From Klebsiella aerogenes (GTDB taxonomy: Bacteria; Pseudomonadota; Gammaproteobacteria; Enterobacterales; Enterobacteriaceae): 64,000 nt of DNA. The DNA lies in the NCBI GenBank assembly GCA_029027985.1, contig CP119076.1:2292422-2356421 (forward strand), read 5' to 3'. Made by a program: the position numbers and the translations under genes. The notes below the pieces were generated by a model. The model ran no database searches. It had not been told where the DNA came from and was given only the letters and a program-made list of their open reading frames with translations. Shown one piece after another: positions 34,459-43,823 of the stretch (its first letter is position 1; each line of letters begins with the position of its first letter).

Positions 34459-34547
34459 GACAAAAATCGGTCAAAAACGTGCGGCAAATCACAAGGCTAA
34501 GTAAAAATTTGACGTGTACCATCGAAGTGCTTCACCATAGCCGAAAG

Positions 34548-34571
34548 TTTATTTCGAAGCGCGAAAATAAA
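34548..34571. promoter_or_regulatory. Mlc operator in front of mlc
   Basis: TTTATTTCG-aagc-GCGAAAATAAA is an AT-flanked dyad with the arms TTATTTCG and CGAAAATAA, the known form of an Mlc site. It ends 11 bases before the mlc start codon, consistent with the autoregulation known in E. coli. Confidence 0.75.
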
Positions 34572-34582
34572 GGGAGTCAACG

Positions 34583-35803
34583 GTGGTAGCGGATAGTCAA
34601 CCAGGCCATATCGATCAAATAAAGCAGACCAACGCAGGAGCCGTGTATCGCCTGATTGATCAGCTTGGCCCGGTGTCGCGTATCGACCTGTCCCGATTTG
34701 CGCAACTGGCGCCTGCCAGTATCACCAAAATCGTCCGCGAAATGCTGGAAGCGCACCTGGTGCAGGAAACGGAAATCCAGGAGCCGGGCAGCCGCGGTCG
34801 CCCGGCGGTCGGGCTGATGGTCGAAACCGAGGCCTGGCACTACCTTTCGTTGCGCATCAACCGCGGTGAAATCCATCTGGCGTTGCGCGACCTGAGCAGC
34901 AAGCTGGTGGTGGAAGAGCAGCTGGAGCTACCACTGCAGCATGCGCAACCGCTACTGACGCGGATCATCGATCATATCGACCAGTTTTTTATTCGTCACC
35001 AAAAGAAGCTGGAGCGTCTGACCGCCATCGCCATTACCATGCCGGGGATTATTGATACCGAAAACGGCATCATCCACCGCATGCCGTTTTATGACGACGT
35101 GAAAGACATGCCGCTTGGCGAAGTGTTGGCCAACCATACCGGGGTCTCGGTCTACATTCAGCACGATATCAGCGCCTGGACGATGGCGGAATCGCTGTTT
35201 GGCGCTTCCCGTGGCGCGCGAGACGTCATCCAGGTGGTGATCGACCATAACGTCGGCGCCGGGGTGATTACCGATGGTCGCCTGCTGCACGCTGGCAGCA
35301 GCAGCCTGGTGGAAATCGGCCATACCCAGGTCGACCCTTACGGCAAACGCTGTTACTGCGGCAACCACGGTTGCCTGGAAACCATCGCCAGCGTCGAAAG
35401 CGTGCTGGAACTGGCGCAGATGCGAATGGCGAAATCCATGAGCTCGATGCTGCATCAGCAGCAATTGAGCGTCGAGTGGCTATGCCAGGCCGCGCAGCAG
35501 GGCGATTTGCTGGCGCGGGACATTATTACCGGCGTCGGCACGCACGTTGGGCGCATTCTCGCCATCATGGTTAACCTGTTTAACCCACAAAAAATTCTTA
35601 TCGGGTCGCCGTTTAACCAGGCTGCCGATATTTTGTTTCCAGCAATTTCTGACTGTATTCGGCAACAGGCGCTACCGGCGTACAGCCGCCATATCGCGGT
35701 TGAAAGCACACAGTTCTCCAACCGCGGAACGATGGCTGGCGCGGCACTGGTGAAAGATGCCCTCTATAACGGATCGTTGCTGATCCGACTGTTACAGGGT
35801 TAA
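34583..35803 (+). CDS. mlc: Mlc, ROK-family glucose-responsive repressor
   Basis: 406-aa ROK repressor, the same length as E. coli Mlc. N-terminal helix-turn-helix around PVSRIDLSRFAQLAPASITK; ROK domain with the structural zinc motif GHTQVDPYGKRCYCGNHGCL (His and three Cys). It represses ptsG, manXYZ, malT and itself, and is sequestered at the membrane by dephosphorylated EIICB-Glc. The start is GTG, preceded by AGGGAG. An Mlc-type operator lies in its own leader. Confidence 0.95.
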   Translation: MVADSQPGHIDQIKQTNAGAVYRLIDQLGPVSRIDLSRFAQLAPASITKIVREMLEAHLVQETEIQEPGSRGRPAVGLMVETEAWHYLSLRINRGEIHLALRDLSSKLVVEEQLELPLQHAQPLLTRIIDHIDQFFIRHQKKLERLTAIAITMPGIIDTENGIIHRMPFYDDVKDMPLGEVLANHTGVSVYIQHDISAWTMAESLFGASRGARDVIQVVIDHNVGAGVITDGRLLHAGSSSLVEIGHTQVDPYGKRCYCGNHGCLETIASVESVLELAQMRMAKSMSSMLHQQQLSVEWLCQAAQQGDLLARDIITGVGTHVGRILAIMVNLFNPQKILIGSPFNQAADILFPAISDCIRQQALPAYSRHIAVESTQFSNRGTMAGAALVKDALYNGSLLIRLLQG

Positions 35804-35930
35804 CATTTTTTCATAGTCGCACCAAAAATTGCGCTATCTCAATCTGGGCTCTGGTGGCTTCGCGTAGACTTTTCCCACAGTTTATTATTTCTCTTATGTA
35901 TCTTTCGTTAACATAACTGTGGGGTTAGTG

Positions 35931-36626
35931 ATGTTTAAGCGTTTCTTTATAACAGGTACTGACACCGCTGTCGGGAAGACAGTGGTTTCCCGTGCGCTGC
36001 TGCAGGCACTTGCTGCCAGCGGTAAAAGCGTCGCCGGGTATAAGCCTGTGGCGAAGGGCAGCAAAGAGACGCCGGACGGGCTGCGTAACAAAGACGCGCT
36101 GGTATTACAGAGCGTGTCAACGCTGTCGCTGCCGTATGATGCTGTCAATCCCATAGCCTTAAGTGAAGAAGAAAGCAGCGTGGCGCACAGCTGCCCGATT
36201 AACTACAGCTTATTAAGCGACGGCCTGCAGCAGCTCAGCGGTAAGGTTGAGCACGTTGTGGTTGAAGGCACCGGTGGTTGGCGCAGCCTGATGAACGATT
36301 TGCGTCCGCTCTCAGAGTGGGTGGTACAGGAACAGTTGCCGGTGGTGCTGGTGGTGGGAATTCAGGAAGGCTGTATCAACCATGCCCTGCTGACTGCCCA
36401 GGCGATCGCCAGTGATGGTTTGCCGCTGATCGGCTGGGTGGCGAACCGTATTAACCCGGGGCTGGCCCACTACGCCGAAATCATTGATGTACTGCGCAAA
36501 AAGCTGCCGGCGCCGCTGATTGGCGAACTGCCTTATCTACCGCGCGCTGAGCAGCGTGAACTAAGCCAGTACGTTGATCTAGACGTTCTCGGCAGCGTAA
36601 TGGCGATAGATCGAATCCCGGCGTAG
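35931..36626 (+). CDS. bioD: YnfK/BioD2, dethiobiotin synthetase homologue
   Basis: 231-aa P-loop enzyme of the dethiobiotin synthase family. P-loop [10 protein letters not shown] at residues 8-17, [11 protein letters not shown] and [10 protein letters not shown] are family motifs. The ATG follows GGGG six bases upstream. It is the second, biotin-operon-independent copy found beside mlc in enterobacteria. It would carboxylate and close diaminopelargonate to dethiobiotin, but activity of this paralogue is uncertain. Its 3' end overlaps the convergent clcB by 48 bases. Confidence 0.87.
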   Translation: MFKRFFITGTDTAVGKTVVSRALLQALAASGKSVAGYKPVAKGSKETPDGLRNKDALVLQSVSTLSLPYDAVNPIALSEEESSVAHSCPINYSLLSDGLQQLSGKVEHVVVEGTGGWRSLMNDLRPLSEWVVQEQLPVVLVVGIQEGCINHALLTAQAIASDGLPLIGWVANRINPGLAHYAEIIDVLRKKLPAPLIGELPYLPRAEQRELSQYVDLDVLGSVMAIDRIPA

Positions 36627-37838
36627 GGTCCGCGATAGCACTGACGCCAGTACGCAGGCAACCAGGAGACCGGGCAGCAGCATATACTGCCCGGTCATTT
36701 CACATATCATCAGGGTCGACATAATCGGCGCATGGGTTGTCGCCGCGAGGAACGCCGCCATCCCGGTGAGACCAATCATAATCGCCATCCCCTGATCGCC
36801 ATGCAGCCACAGCCCGCTGAAGCTGGCAAATAGCATGCCCATCGCCAGCCCGACGAACAGCGTCGGGGTAAATACGCCGCCCGGGGCGCCGGAACCACTG
36901 CTGGCCAGCACCGCCAGTAGTTTGCAGGCAAAGACGATGACGATTACGCTAAACAGCGGCGGCGACAGCAGGTAGCTTTGCACCACGCTATAACCGTTGC
37001 CCCACACCGCGGGGGTAACGAGCGACAACATGCCGACAATAAGCCCCCCCAACGCCAATTGCCACGGCGGCGACAGTTTTAGTTTTACGAAACAACGATG
37101 GCTGTAGCTCATTAACCAGATAAATAGCGGGCCGCACAGCCCTGCCAGCAGACCGGTCGCCAGCATTAAACCATAATGCAGGACGGTCAGGTTTTGCTGA
37201 AATACAACATGATAGAGCGGCGCGGAAGTGTCATTCAGCAGGTTGGTGAGCAGTAGCGCGACGACCGCTGAGATGACCACTGGACCAAGCGAGGCCAGCA
37301 TCAACGTGCCAAAGAGAATTTCGGCGATGAACAGGCTACCCGCCAGCGGCGCGTGATACGCGCTGGCCATCCCCGCGGCGGCCCCGCAGGCGACCCACAG
37401 TTTCCATTCGGACTGCGGCGTGAAACGACGGGCGAACAGCGAAGCGGCCAATGCAGCCAGCAGGATCATCGCGCCTTCGCGGCCAATGGCGCTGCCGGTG
37501 ACCACCACCAGTAGCGACGCCAGGGATTTAACGAGACTTGCCGGAACGTCGAAGCAACCGTCGCCGGTTTCCAGCGCTTCCATGTAATCGGTCGCCGCGT
37601 GCGGACGCTCCACGCTGCGCCGTTGCCACAACCACAGTAATGTCCCTGCGGCTAATCCGCCCAGCGCCGGGGTAAGCAGCCGGCGCCACCATGGCAGCGA
37701 CTGCGCGGCGTTGACCAGACTGCCGCTATCGTTGCCGAGAAATAGCGTTTCCAGCACCATCATGGCGTGGCGAAACAGCGCGACGGCCAGCGCGGCGAGA
37801 ATGCCAATTAGGGTGGCGATGAGCAGGCGGCGAAACAT
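36579..37838 (-). CDS. clcB: ClcB, ClC-type chloride/proton transporter
   Basis: 419-aa ClC-family membrane protein. The gating glutamate lies in [20 protein letters not shown] and the second ion-binding motif is [20 protein letters not shown]. ClC antiporters of this kind support extreme acid resistance by exchanging Cl- and H+. I prefer the ATG at 37838 ([12 protein letters not shown]), which matches E. coli ClcB; an in-frame ATG at 37874 would add 12 residues and neither has a strong ribosome-binding site. It overlaps convergent ynfK by 48 bases. Confidence 0.88.
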   Translation of the reverse strand: MFRRLLIATLIGILAALAVALFRHAMMVLETLFLGNDSGSLVNAAQSLPWWRRLLTPALGGLAAGTLLWLWQRRSVERPHAATDYMEALETGDGCFDVPASLVKSLASLLVVVTGSAIGREGAMILLAALAASLFARRFTPQSEWKLWVACGAAAGMASAYHAPLAGSLFIAEILFGTLMLASLGPVVISAVVALLLTNLLNDTSAPLYHVVFQQNLTVLHYGLMLATGLLAGLCGPLFIWLMSYSHRCFVKLKLSPPWQLALGGLIVGMLSLVTPAVWGNGYSVVQSYLLSPPLFSVIVIVFACKLLAVLASSGSGAPGGVFTPTLFVGLAMGMLFASFSGLWLHGDQGMAIMIGLTGMAAFLAATTHAPIMSTLMICEMTGQYMLLPGLLVACVLASVLSRTLRRDSIYRHYAAENV

Positions 37839-37975
37839 CACCTGAATATCGGGGTAATTATGAAGACGTTGCATCAGTGGCTGCGAGGTTCGGGAGTCAT
37901 AGCGTTATTGTGATAGGGAATAACCTTAGATGCAAAAGCTATAAATGCCGCCTGTTTTTATCCTGGGTGAGAAAG

Positions 37976-38007
37976 CATAAAAAGCCGCGCCGGAGCGTCG
38001 ACGCGGC
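37976..38007 (-). terminator. Terminator of the ynfEGH-dmsD operon
   Basis: On the minus strand GCCGCG, a 12-base loop containing the self-complementary GCGTCGACGC alternative, CGCGGC, then TTTTTATGC. It lies six bases after the dmsD stop and ends the molybdoenzyme operon. Confidence 0.75.
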
Positions 38008-38013
38008 GGGGAG

Positions 38014-38622
38014 TTAACGATACAGCTGTTTTTCCGCCACGGCGATGGGCAAATTTTCCTGCCATTGCGCCAGCGTCGTCTGCGCCAGTTGCCCCAGGGC
38101 CTGATAGAACGGGTGCCCGGCGTGCTCAGTAAAGACGCTGAGGAAGCGCCCGGACCACGGCAGTAGATGCCAGGCGAGCAGTTGCGCAAATGCTTCATCC
38201 TGCTGGCTTTCACACAGCCATGCCGCCAGCAGCAGTAAGGTTCCAAAATGGTCTTCCGGTTCGTTACGTTCGATATCCAGCGCGATGCCGTTTGTCCGCA
38301 TCCATTCGCGCAGCGCCAGCGTTGAATCGCCGAACAGTACGGATTCTTTATCCAGCCAGACCGAGCCCCATGGGGGCGCTGGCAGCGCCCACGGGCCGAT
38401 AAACAAGCGCTGCCAGGCTTCCGGCAGCGTTTCGTCGCTCATGGCGGCAAAACCCGTGACCAGCGAATCCGCTACTGGAAATGGCCACTGCGGCTGCCAG
38501 GTACCGTCCTGGAAGGCGGCGACTAACGGCGCATTTTGCTCGCTGTCCGGAGCAAAAGAGAACAGCGCGCCCAACGTTCGGGCGCTTAACGCGACAGCGT
38601 CGCGGTTTAGGATTTGCATCAT
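38014..38622 (-). CDS. dmsD: DmsD, Tat proofreading chaperone
   Basis: 202-aa redox-enzyme maturation protein of the TorD/DmsD family. The conserved surface RLFIGPWALPAPPWGSVWLD and the EPEDHFG motif are present. It binds the twin-arginine leader of the DMSO-reductase-type catalytic subunit until cofactor insertion is complete. It is the last gene of the operon, 43 bases after ynfH; that gap contains a perfect 8-bp hairpin (38641-38660, loop GTTG). Confidence 0.92.
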   Translation of the reverse strand: MMQILNRDAVALSARTLGALFSFAPDSEQNAPLVAAFQDGTWQPQWPFPVADSLVTGFAAMSDETLPEAWQRLFIGPWALPAPPWGSVWLDKESVLFGDSTLALREWMRTNGIALDIERNEPEDHFGTLLLLAAWLCESQQDEAFAQLLAWHLLPWSGRFLSVFTEHAGHPFYQALGQLAQTTLAQWQENLPIAVAEKQLYR

Positions 38623-38665
38623 GACTTTAATTCCTTACTGCGGCGCGCGTTGGCGCGCCGTCTCA

Positions 38666-39523
38666 TTAACCCGCAACCGCCATACCCACGGTCATATGCA
38701 GACCATAAAACAGGCCCCGGCCAATACATTCAGCGACCAATACCAACACCAGACCAACCCATAGCCCGGCGACGCGCGGCGACTGACGGCGAATCAACGG
38801 ACATAGCCAGCAGCCGAGGCCGAGCGCCAGCAGGACCAGCCGCAGCACCTGCAGCCTGCCGTATTCCGGCAATAAAGTATTCGCCTGCTGTACTGAACTG
38901 TGGATTACGCCGAGGTCGGCGCTTTGTAGAACCATCACCGCTGCGCTAACCATCAGCGCAGCAACGCTGATGGCGGCAAAAAACCAGCCGTTAAAGTTGA
39001 TTCTCGCTGCCTGCAGCAGCAGGGCGGCGAACAGCGGCCCGCTCAGCAGCGCCGTCAGGAAGAACGCGCTGGTGGTGTAGCCAGTGTACCATGTCGGCAC
39101 GGTGTCGATTTGATAGACCCGGGTCATCGCCACGATAAACATCAGACCCAACAGCATGGTGATCAGCAACCAGATTTTACCGAGCGCCGCAGGCATTTTT
39201 CCCAGCGCCGCCAGCAGCCACCACAATCCGCCTACGGCGAAGAAGAGGGCGCCGCTGGCGATTTCGTTGCTCAGCGCCGATGCGCCGACGCGGTTCAGTG
39301 AGTTAAACGCACGCAGCGGCGAACCCAGATGGATGACTGAGGCGAGAAAGCCGATCCCCATCATCAGCCAAATAAAGAACATGCCGCGAACCAGTCGCTG
39401 TTGCGCGTCGCGCTGGCCTGTCTGCGACATCCAGCCAAGACCGCTGACAATGATCGCGCCAACGACGCATTGTCCGAGAACCGTGAACAGTACCAGCGGC
39501 CATTCATGCCATCCATTTCCCAT
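38666..39523 (-). CDS. ynfH: YnfH, DmsC-type membrane anchor subunit
   Basis: 285-aa integral membrane protein with eight hydrophobic segments, starting MGNGWHEWPLVLFTVLGQCV. It anchors the catalytic and iron-sulfur subunits on the periplasmic face and oxidises menaquinol. The ATG at 39523 follows GGAGG and lies one base after the ynfG stop; the frame is open further into ynfG but without a start signal. The YnfH name rests on context (dmsD after it) rather than on a diagnostic motif. Confidence 0.88.
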   Translation of the reverse strand: MGNGWHEWPLVLFTVLGQCVVGAIIVSGLGWMSQTGQRDAQQRLVRGMFFIWLMMGIGFLASVIHLGSPLRAFNSLNRVGASALSNEIASGALFFAVGGLWWLLAALGKMPAALGKIWLLITMLLGLMFIVAMTRVYQIDTVPTWYTGYTTSAFFLTALLSGPLFAALLLQAARINFNGWFFAAISVAALMVSAAVMVLQSADLGVIHSSVQQANTLLPEYGRLQVLRLVLLALGLGCWLCPLIRRQSPRVAGLWVGLVLVLVAECIGRGLFYGLHMTVGMAVAG

Positions 39524-39524
39524 T

Positions 39525-40142
39525 TTAGACCTCCTTCGGATTAGCCAGATAGCCGGTGGTATCGCCGCACGGGCGGCTGTTGGCGTTAGGTTTAATGACG
39601 ATGCTTGGCTTCGTGAAGCGCGCCGACGGCAACGGCGCGACGGCGGCCAGTTGGCCGTGTTTTTCACGCAGTTCGGCAATCGGCCCGAAGTCCAGCGCGC
39701 GTAGCGGGCAGGATTCGACGCAGACAGGCTTCTTGCCTTCTGCCACGCGCTCGTGGCACCCATCGCACTTGGTCATGTGACCTTTGGCGGCGTTGTACTG
39801 CGGCGCACCGTACGGGCAGGCCATATGGCAGTAGCGGCAACCAATGCAGACCTCTTCGTTGACCACCACAAAACCGTCTTCGCGCTTGTGCATCGCCCCG
39901 CTCGGACAGACTTTGGTACAGGCCGGGTCCTCACAATGGTTGCAGGCGATGGAGAGGTAATAGGCAAAAACGTTCTGGTTCCAGACGCCGTTGTCCTCCT
40001 GCCAGCCCCCGCCAGCATATTCATAAATACGGCGGAAGCTGACGTCCGGCGTCAGGTTCTTGTAGTCTTTACAGGCCAGCTCGCAGGTTTTGCAACCGGT
40101 GCAACGGGCGGAATCGATAAAGAATCCATATTGCGTGCTCAT
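39525..40142 (-). CDS. ynfG: YnfG, DmsB-type iron-sulfur subunit
   Basis: 205-aa ferredoxin-like electron-transfer subunit with four [4Fe-4S] cluster motifs: CTGCKTCELACKDY, CNHCEDPACTKVCP, CIGCRYCHMACPYG and CDGCHERVAEGKKPVCVESC. It passes electrons from the membrane anchor to the molybdenum subunit. It has no Tat signal and would be exported with the catalytic subunit. It lies 10 bases after ynfE and one before ynfH. Confidence 0.93.
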   Translation of the reverse strand: MSTQYGFFIDSARCTGCKTCELACKDYKNLTPDVSFRRIYEYAGGGWQEDNGVWNQNVFAYYLSIACNHCEDPACTKVCPSGAMHKREDGFVVVNEEVCIGCRYCHMACPYGAPQYNAAKGHMTKCDGCHERVAEGKKPVCVESCPLRALDFGPIAELREKHGQLAAVAPLPSARFTKPSIVIKPNANSRPCGDTTGYLANPKEV

Positions 40143-40152
40143 GGTTTACTCC

Positions 40153-42588
40153 TTAAACCTTCTCGATTTCGACCAGATTGGTGTGCTGTGGATTCCCCTT
40201 TGCCAGCGGCGAAGGCCGATGAGTCGTCAGGGTATTCATACAGGCACCATGGTCGATGCGGTCGCCAGCCATATTGGCGTCGTGCCACGCTCCCTGGCCC
40301 ATGGCCGAGACGCCGGGCATGATGCGCGGCGTCACCTTAGCCGGAATACGCAGCTCGCCGCGCGGGTTGAACACCCGCACCATGTCGCCGTTTTTAATTC
40401 CGCGTTTCTCCGCGTCGATAGGGTTAAGCCAGACTTCCTGACGACAAGCGGCCTGCAGCACATCAACGTTGCCGTAGCTGGAGTGGGTGCGCGCCTTATA
40501 ATGAAAGCCGAACAGCTGCAGCGGGAATTGGCTGCGCAGCGGATCGTCCCAGCCTTCAAAAGTGGAGGCATACACCGGCAGCGGGCTGATGACCTCGTCT
40601 TTTTCCAGTTGCCACTGGTTAGCGATGTCGGCGAGGCGGCTGGAGTAGATCTCGATTTTTCCTGAGGGGGTCTTCAACGGATGCGCTTCAGGATCGCGGC
40701 GGAAATCGCGATAGGCGACGAAATGGCCGTTCGGGTCTTTACGTTTGTAAATGCCCATTTGCTTGAGCGCGTCGTAGCTCGGCAGTGCCGGGTCTTTGGC
40801 AACCATTTTGGCGTACAGATACTGTAGCCACTGCTCCTGGGTACGACCTTCGGTAAAACGCTGGTACACGTCGTCGCCGAGGCGTTTCGCCACCTCGCTT
40901 AAGATCCAGTAGATAGGTTTGCGTTCAAACTTGGCCGAGGTGGCGGGCTGGATGAAAATCAGATAGCCCATGTTACCGGCATAATCGTTAGGAATAATAT
41001 CTTCCTGTTCTACGGTCATCAGATCCGGCAGCAGGATATCGGCATACTTCGCCGACGAGGTCATAAAGTTTTCGATGACCACGATCATCTCGCATTTGCG
41101 CTCATCCTGCAGAATATCGTGGGTTTTATTGATGTCGGAATGCTGGTTGATAATGGTGTTGCCCGCGTAGTTCCACAGGAATTTGATTGGCACATCCAGC
41201 TTCTCTTTACCGCGCACGCCGTCGCGGGTGGCGGTCATTTCCGGCCCGCGGGCGATAGCATCGGTCCAGCTAAAGCAGGAGATGGCGGTTTTCACCGGGT
41301 TTTCCAGCACCGGCAGGCGTTCGATGGTGATGGTGTAGGTGGATTCGCGGGCGCCGCTGTTGCCGCCATTGATACCGACGTTGCCGGTTAAAATCGGCAG
41401 CATGGCGATAGCGCGAGCCGCCAGTTCGCCGTTCGCCTGACGCTGCGGGCCCCAGCCCTGGCAAATATAGGCGGGTTTGGTCATGCCGATTTCACGCGCC
41501 AGTTTAATGATGCGATCGGCGGGAATACCGGTAATACGTGAAGCCCACTGCGGCGTTTTGGCTGTAGCGTCATCGCCCTGGCCAAGGATGTAGGCTTTGT
41601 AGTGAGCGTTGGCCGGGGCGTCAGCTGGCAGCGTTTTTTCATCATAGCCGACGCAGTATTGATCGAGGAACGGCTGGTCAACCAGGTTTTCGTTGATCAA
41701 CACCCAGGCGATACCGGCCACCAGCGCGGCATCGGTACCGGGGCGAATCGGGATCCACTCATCTTCTCGACCGGCGGCGGTATCGGTGTAGCGCGGATCG
41801 ATAACGATCATTCGCGCGTTAGAGCGTTCGCGCGCCTGCTCAAGATACCAGGTAATGCCGCCGCCGCTCATGCGGGTTTCCGCCGGGTTATTGCCGAACA
41901 TCACCACCAGTTTGCTGTTTTCAATATCCGAGGTGCTGTTGCCGTCGTTGCTACCGTAGGTATAGGGCATCGCGCAGGCGATCTGCGCCGTGCTGTAGGT
42001 ACCGTACTGGTTGAGTGAACCGCCGTAGCAGTTCATCAACCGCATGACCGGCGAAGCGGAAGGGGATGAGCGGGTCATATTGCCGCCGACAATGCCGGAA
42101 GAGTAATTAATGTAGACCGCTTCGTTGCCGTACTCTTTTACGACTCGCGCCAGATTGCCGGCGATCGCGTCCAGCGCCTCCGCCCAGCTAATACGCTCGA
42201 ATTTTCCTTCACCGCGTTTGCCGACACGTTTCATGGGGTAGTTGAGGCGGTCGGGGTGGTTGATACGACGGCGAATGGATCGCCCGCGCAGACAGGCGCG
42301 AACCTGATGGTCGCCGTAGACATCGTGACCGGTGTTATCGGTTTCGACCCATACCACTTCGTCATCGCGAACATGCAGGCGCAGCGCGCAACGGCTGCCG
42401 CAGTTGACGGAGCAAGCGCCCCAGACGATTTTTTCTTCACCTCCGACAGCGTGCTGAACAGCCGCTGCCGCGGCGCGCAGACTGAAGGGCAGCGACAGAC
42501 CGCCAGCGGCCAACGCCAGGGAACCGATCGCCGAGGATTTAATTAGCGTGCGACGGCTGAGACCGCCGGGATGTTCAGGATAAGACAT
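40153..42588 (-). CDS. ynfE: YnfE/YnfF-type molybdoenzyme catalytic subunit (DMSO/selenate reductase family)
   Basis: 811-aa bis-MGD oxidoreductase of the DMSO reductase family. A twin-arginine signal is visible (LSRRTLIKSSAIGSLALAAG), then the [4Fe-4S] motif CSVNCGSRC with the fourth cysteine in VRACLRGRS, and molybdopterin-binding segments such as GWGPQRQANGELAARAIAML. E. coli YnfE and YnfF have been linked to selenate and DMSO reduction. E. coli has two tandem catalytic genes; here there is one. The ATG at 42588 follows GGAG; a GTG at 42597 is possible. Likely anaerobically induced, although I saw no clear FNR site. Confidence 0.9.
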   Translation of the reverse strand: MSYPEHPGGLSRRTLIKSSAIGSLALAAGGLSLPFSLRAAAAAVQHAVGGEEKIVWGACSVNCGSRCALRLHVRDDEVVWVETDNTGHDVYGDHQVRACLRGRSIRRRINHPDRLNYPMKRVGKRGEGKFERISWAEALDAIAGNLARVVKEYGNEAVYINYSSGIVGGNMTRSSPSASPVMRLMNCYGGSLNQYGTYSTAQIACAMPYTYGSNDGNSTSDIENSKLVVMFGNNPAETRMSGGGITWYLEQARERSNARMIVIDPRYTDTAAGREDEWIPIRPGTDAALVAGIAWVLINENLVDQPFLDQYCVGYDEKTLPADAPANAHYKAYILGQGDDATAKTPQWASRITGIPADRIIKLAREIGMTKPAYICQGWGPQRQANGELAARAIAMLPILTGNVGINGGNSGARESTYTITIERLPVLENPVKTAISCFSWTDAIARGPEMTATRDGVRGKEKLDVPIKFLWNYAGNTIINQHSDINKTHDILQDERKCEMIVVIENFMTSSAKYADILLPDLMTVEQEDIIPNDYAGNMGYLIFIQPATSAKFERKPIYWILSEVAKRLGDDVYQRFTEGRTQEQWLQYLYAKMVAKDPALPSYDALKQMGIYKRKDPNGHFVAYRDFRRDPEAHPLKTPSGKIEIYSSRLADIANQWQLEKDEVISPLPVYASTFEGWDDPLRSQFPLQLFGFHYKARTHSSYGNVDVLQAACRQEVWLNPIDAEKRGIKNGDMVRVFNPRGELRIPAKVTPRIMPGVSAMGQGAWHDANMAGDRIDHGACMNTLTTHRPSPLAKGNPQHTNLVEIEKV

Positions 42589-42686
42589 TGTGCTCACTCC
42601 ATGATTTTTATTATGCGAAATGCCGCCAGCTACCGGGTCATTGCTGGCGCATGGGTGAGGAATAATACTTAATTAGGGGTAGACGA

Positions 42687-42716
42687 ATCTTATCCCCGGT
42701 CAACCGGAGATAAGAT
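42687..42716. promoter_or_regulatory. Long hairpin between ynfD and ynfE
   Basis: ATCTTATCCCCGG (42687-42699) and CCGGAGATAAGAT (42704-42716) form a 13-bp stem with one mismatch and the loop TCAA. It lies 20 bases after the ynfD stop and about 100 bases before ynfE. No T-run follows, so it is either a ynfD 3' structure or an operator for ynfE. Confidence 0.5.
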
Positions 42717-42736
42717 CCTTCACTTGAAAGTGGGGG

Positions 42737-43009
42737 TTATTGAGCGTCGGTATCCGTCGCGGCAGCGTCGGCGCTGCGGGTATAGATTATCTTGAAGGTA
42801 TCGTTGGCGCAGTGGCCGACAACCTGAGCGCCGGGCTGGTCTGGTTGATCGTTAGGAACGATCGCGAGGCTAAAACCAGAAGCCGGTACGCCGTTATTGA
42901 CGATTTTTTGCTGGATCTCGCCTTTCACCCGCTCGCAGGAATCCGGCGCTGCCAGTACGGATGTCGAGCCCAGCAGTAGGGTCGCGCATAGCCATGGGGA
43001 TAGTTTCAT
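42737..43009 (-). CDS. ynfD: YnfD, DUF1161 periplasmic protein
   Basis: 90-aa exported protein. Signal peptide MKLSPWLCATLLLGSTSVLA, then a DUF1161 core CERVKGEIQQKIVNNGVPAS and VVGHCANDTFKIIYTR with two conserved cysteines. Same neighbourhood as E. coli ynfD. Two adjacent ATGs (43012, 43009) follow AGGAG; the second has the better spacing. Function unknown. Confidence 0.88.
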   Translation of the reverse strand: MKLSPWLCATLLLGSTSVLAAPDSCERVKGEIQQKIVNNGVPASGFSLAIVPNDQPDQPGAQVVGHCANDTFKIIYTRSADAAATDTDAQ

Positions 43010-43112
43010 CATAAGCTCCTTATTGACGTTATCCAGTTTTAAGCATAGCAGAATTGGTGTAAACAATTGTATTTGCTAAAATGATTGGAATATTCCCAAA
43101 AAGGTAGCAGCT

Positions 43113-43823
43113 GTGAATAAACTGTTTTTGCTGATCCCGGCGGCGGCACTGCTCAGCGCCTGCGATAAGCCCTCGACGCCGGTAGCCTTTACCCCGGAGA
43201 TGGCCAGTTTTTCCAATGAGTTTGAGTTCGACCCGCTGCGTGGCCCGGTGAAAACGTTTACGCAGATCCTGTTTGATGATCAGGGGGAAATGGTGAAGCG
43301 GGTGCGTGCGCAGCTATCGACAGAAGGTTGTTTCGATCTGCTGGACTTTACCGACCTCGAAAGTAAAACCGGCGGCACGCTGGTGCTGGATGCTAACTAC
43401 TATCTTGACGCGCAAACGCATGAGAAACGCCTGCGGCTACAGGGAAAATGTCAGCTGGCCGAGATGCCGGCGGCGGGCATCAACTGGGAGACGGATGATA
43501 ACGGTTTTGTGGTGACCGCTCGCGGGAAAGGGAGCACCTCCAGCTATCGCTACGATGGGGAAGGCTACCCGTTAGGGAAAACGACCACCGCGAAAGACGA
43601 GCGTTTCAGCGTGGTATCGACGCCGTCCAGCGATCCGCGCAAAAAACTCGACTACAGCGCCGTGAGCGTGTTCAACGACCGGGCGTTAGGCAAGGTGAAA
43701 CAAACCTGCGACTATGACGATCACGACAACCCGATCCGCTGCGAGATGCAGGTTGTCGATGAAAGCGTCCAGCCAGCGGTGACGCGCCATTACAGCATCA
43801 AAAACAGTATCGACTATTATTGA
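43113..43823 (+). CDS. ynfC: YnfC, lipoprotein
   Basis: 236-aa lipoprotein of the YnfC family. Signal [17 protein letters not shown] with lipobox LLSAC places the lipidated cysteine at residue 17; the following residue is Asp (CDKP), which in enterobacteria usually means retention in the inner membrane. The start is GTG after AAAGG. It diverges from ynfD and its end overlaps convergent speG by seven bases. Function unknown. Confidence 0.88.
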   Translation: MNKLFLLIPAAALLSACDKPSTPVAFTPEMASFSNEFEFDPLRGPVKTFTQILFDDQGEMVKRVRAQLSTEGCFDLLDFTDLESKTGGTLVLDANYYLDAQTHEKRLRLQGKCQLAEMPAAGINWETDDNGFVVTARGKGSTSSYRYDGEGYPLGKTTTAKDERFSVVSTPSSDPRKKLDYSAVSVFNDRALGKVKQTCDYDDHDNPIRCEMQVVDESVQPAVTRHYSIKNSIDYY

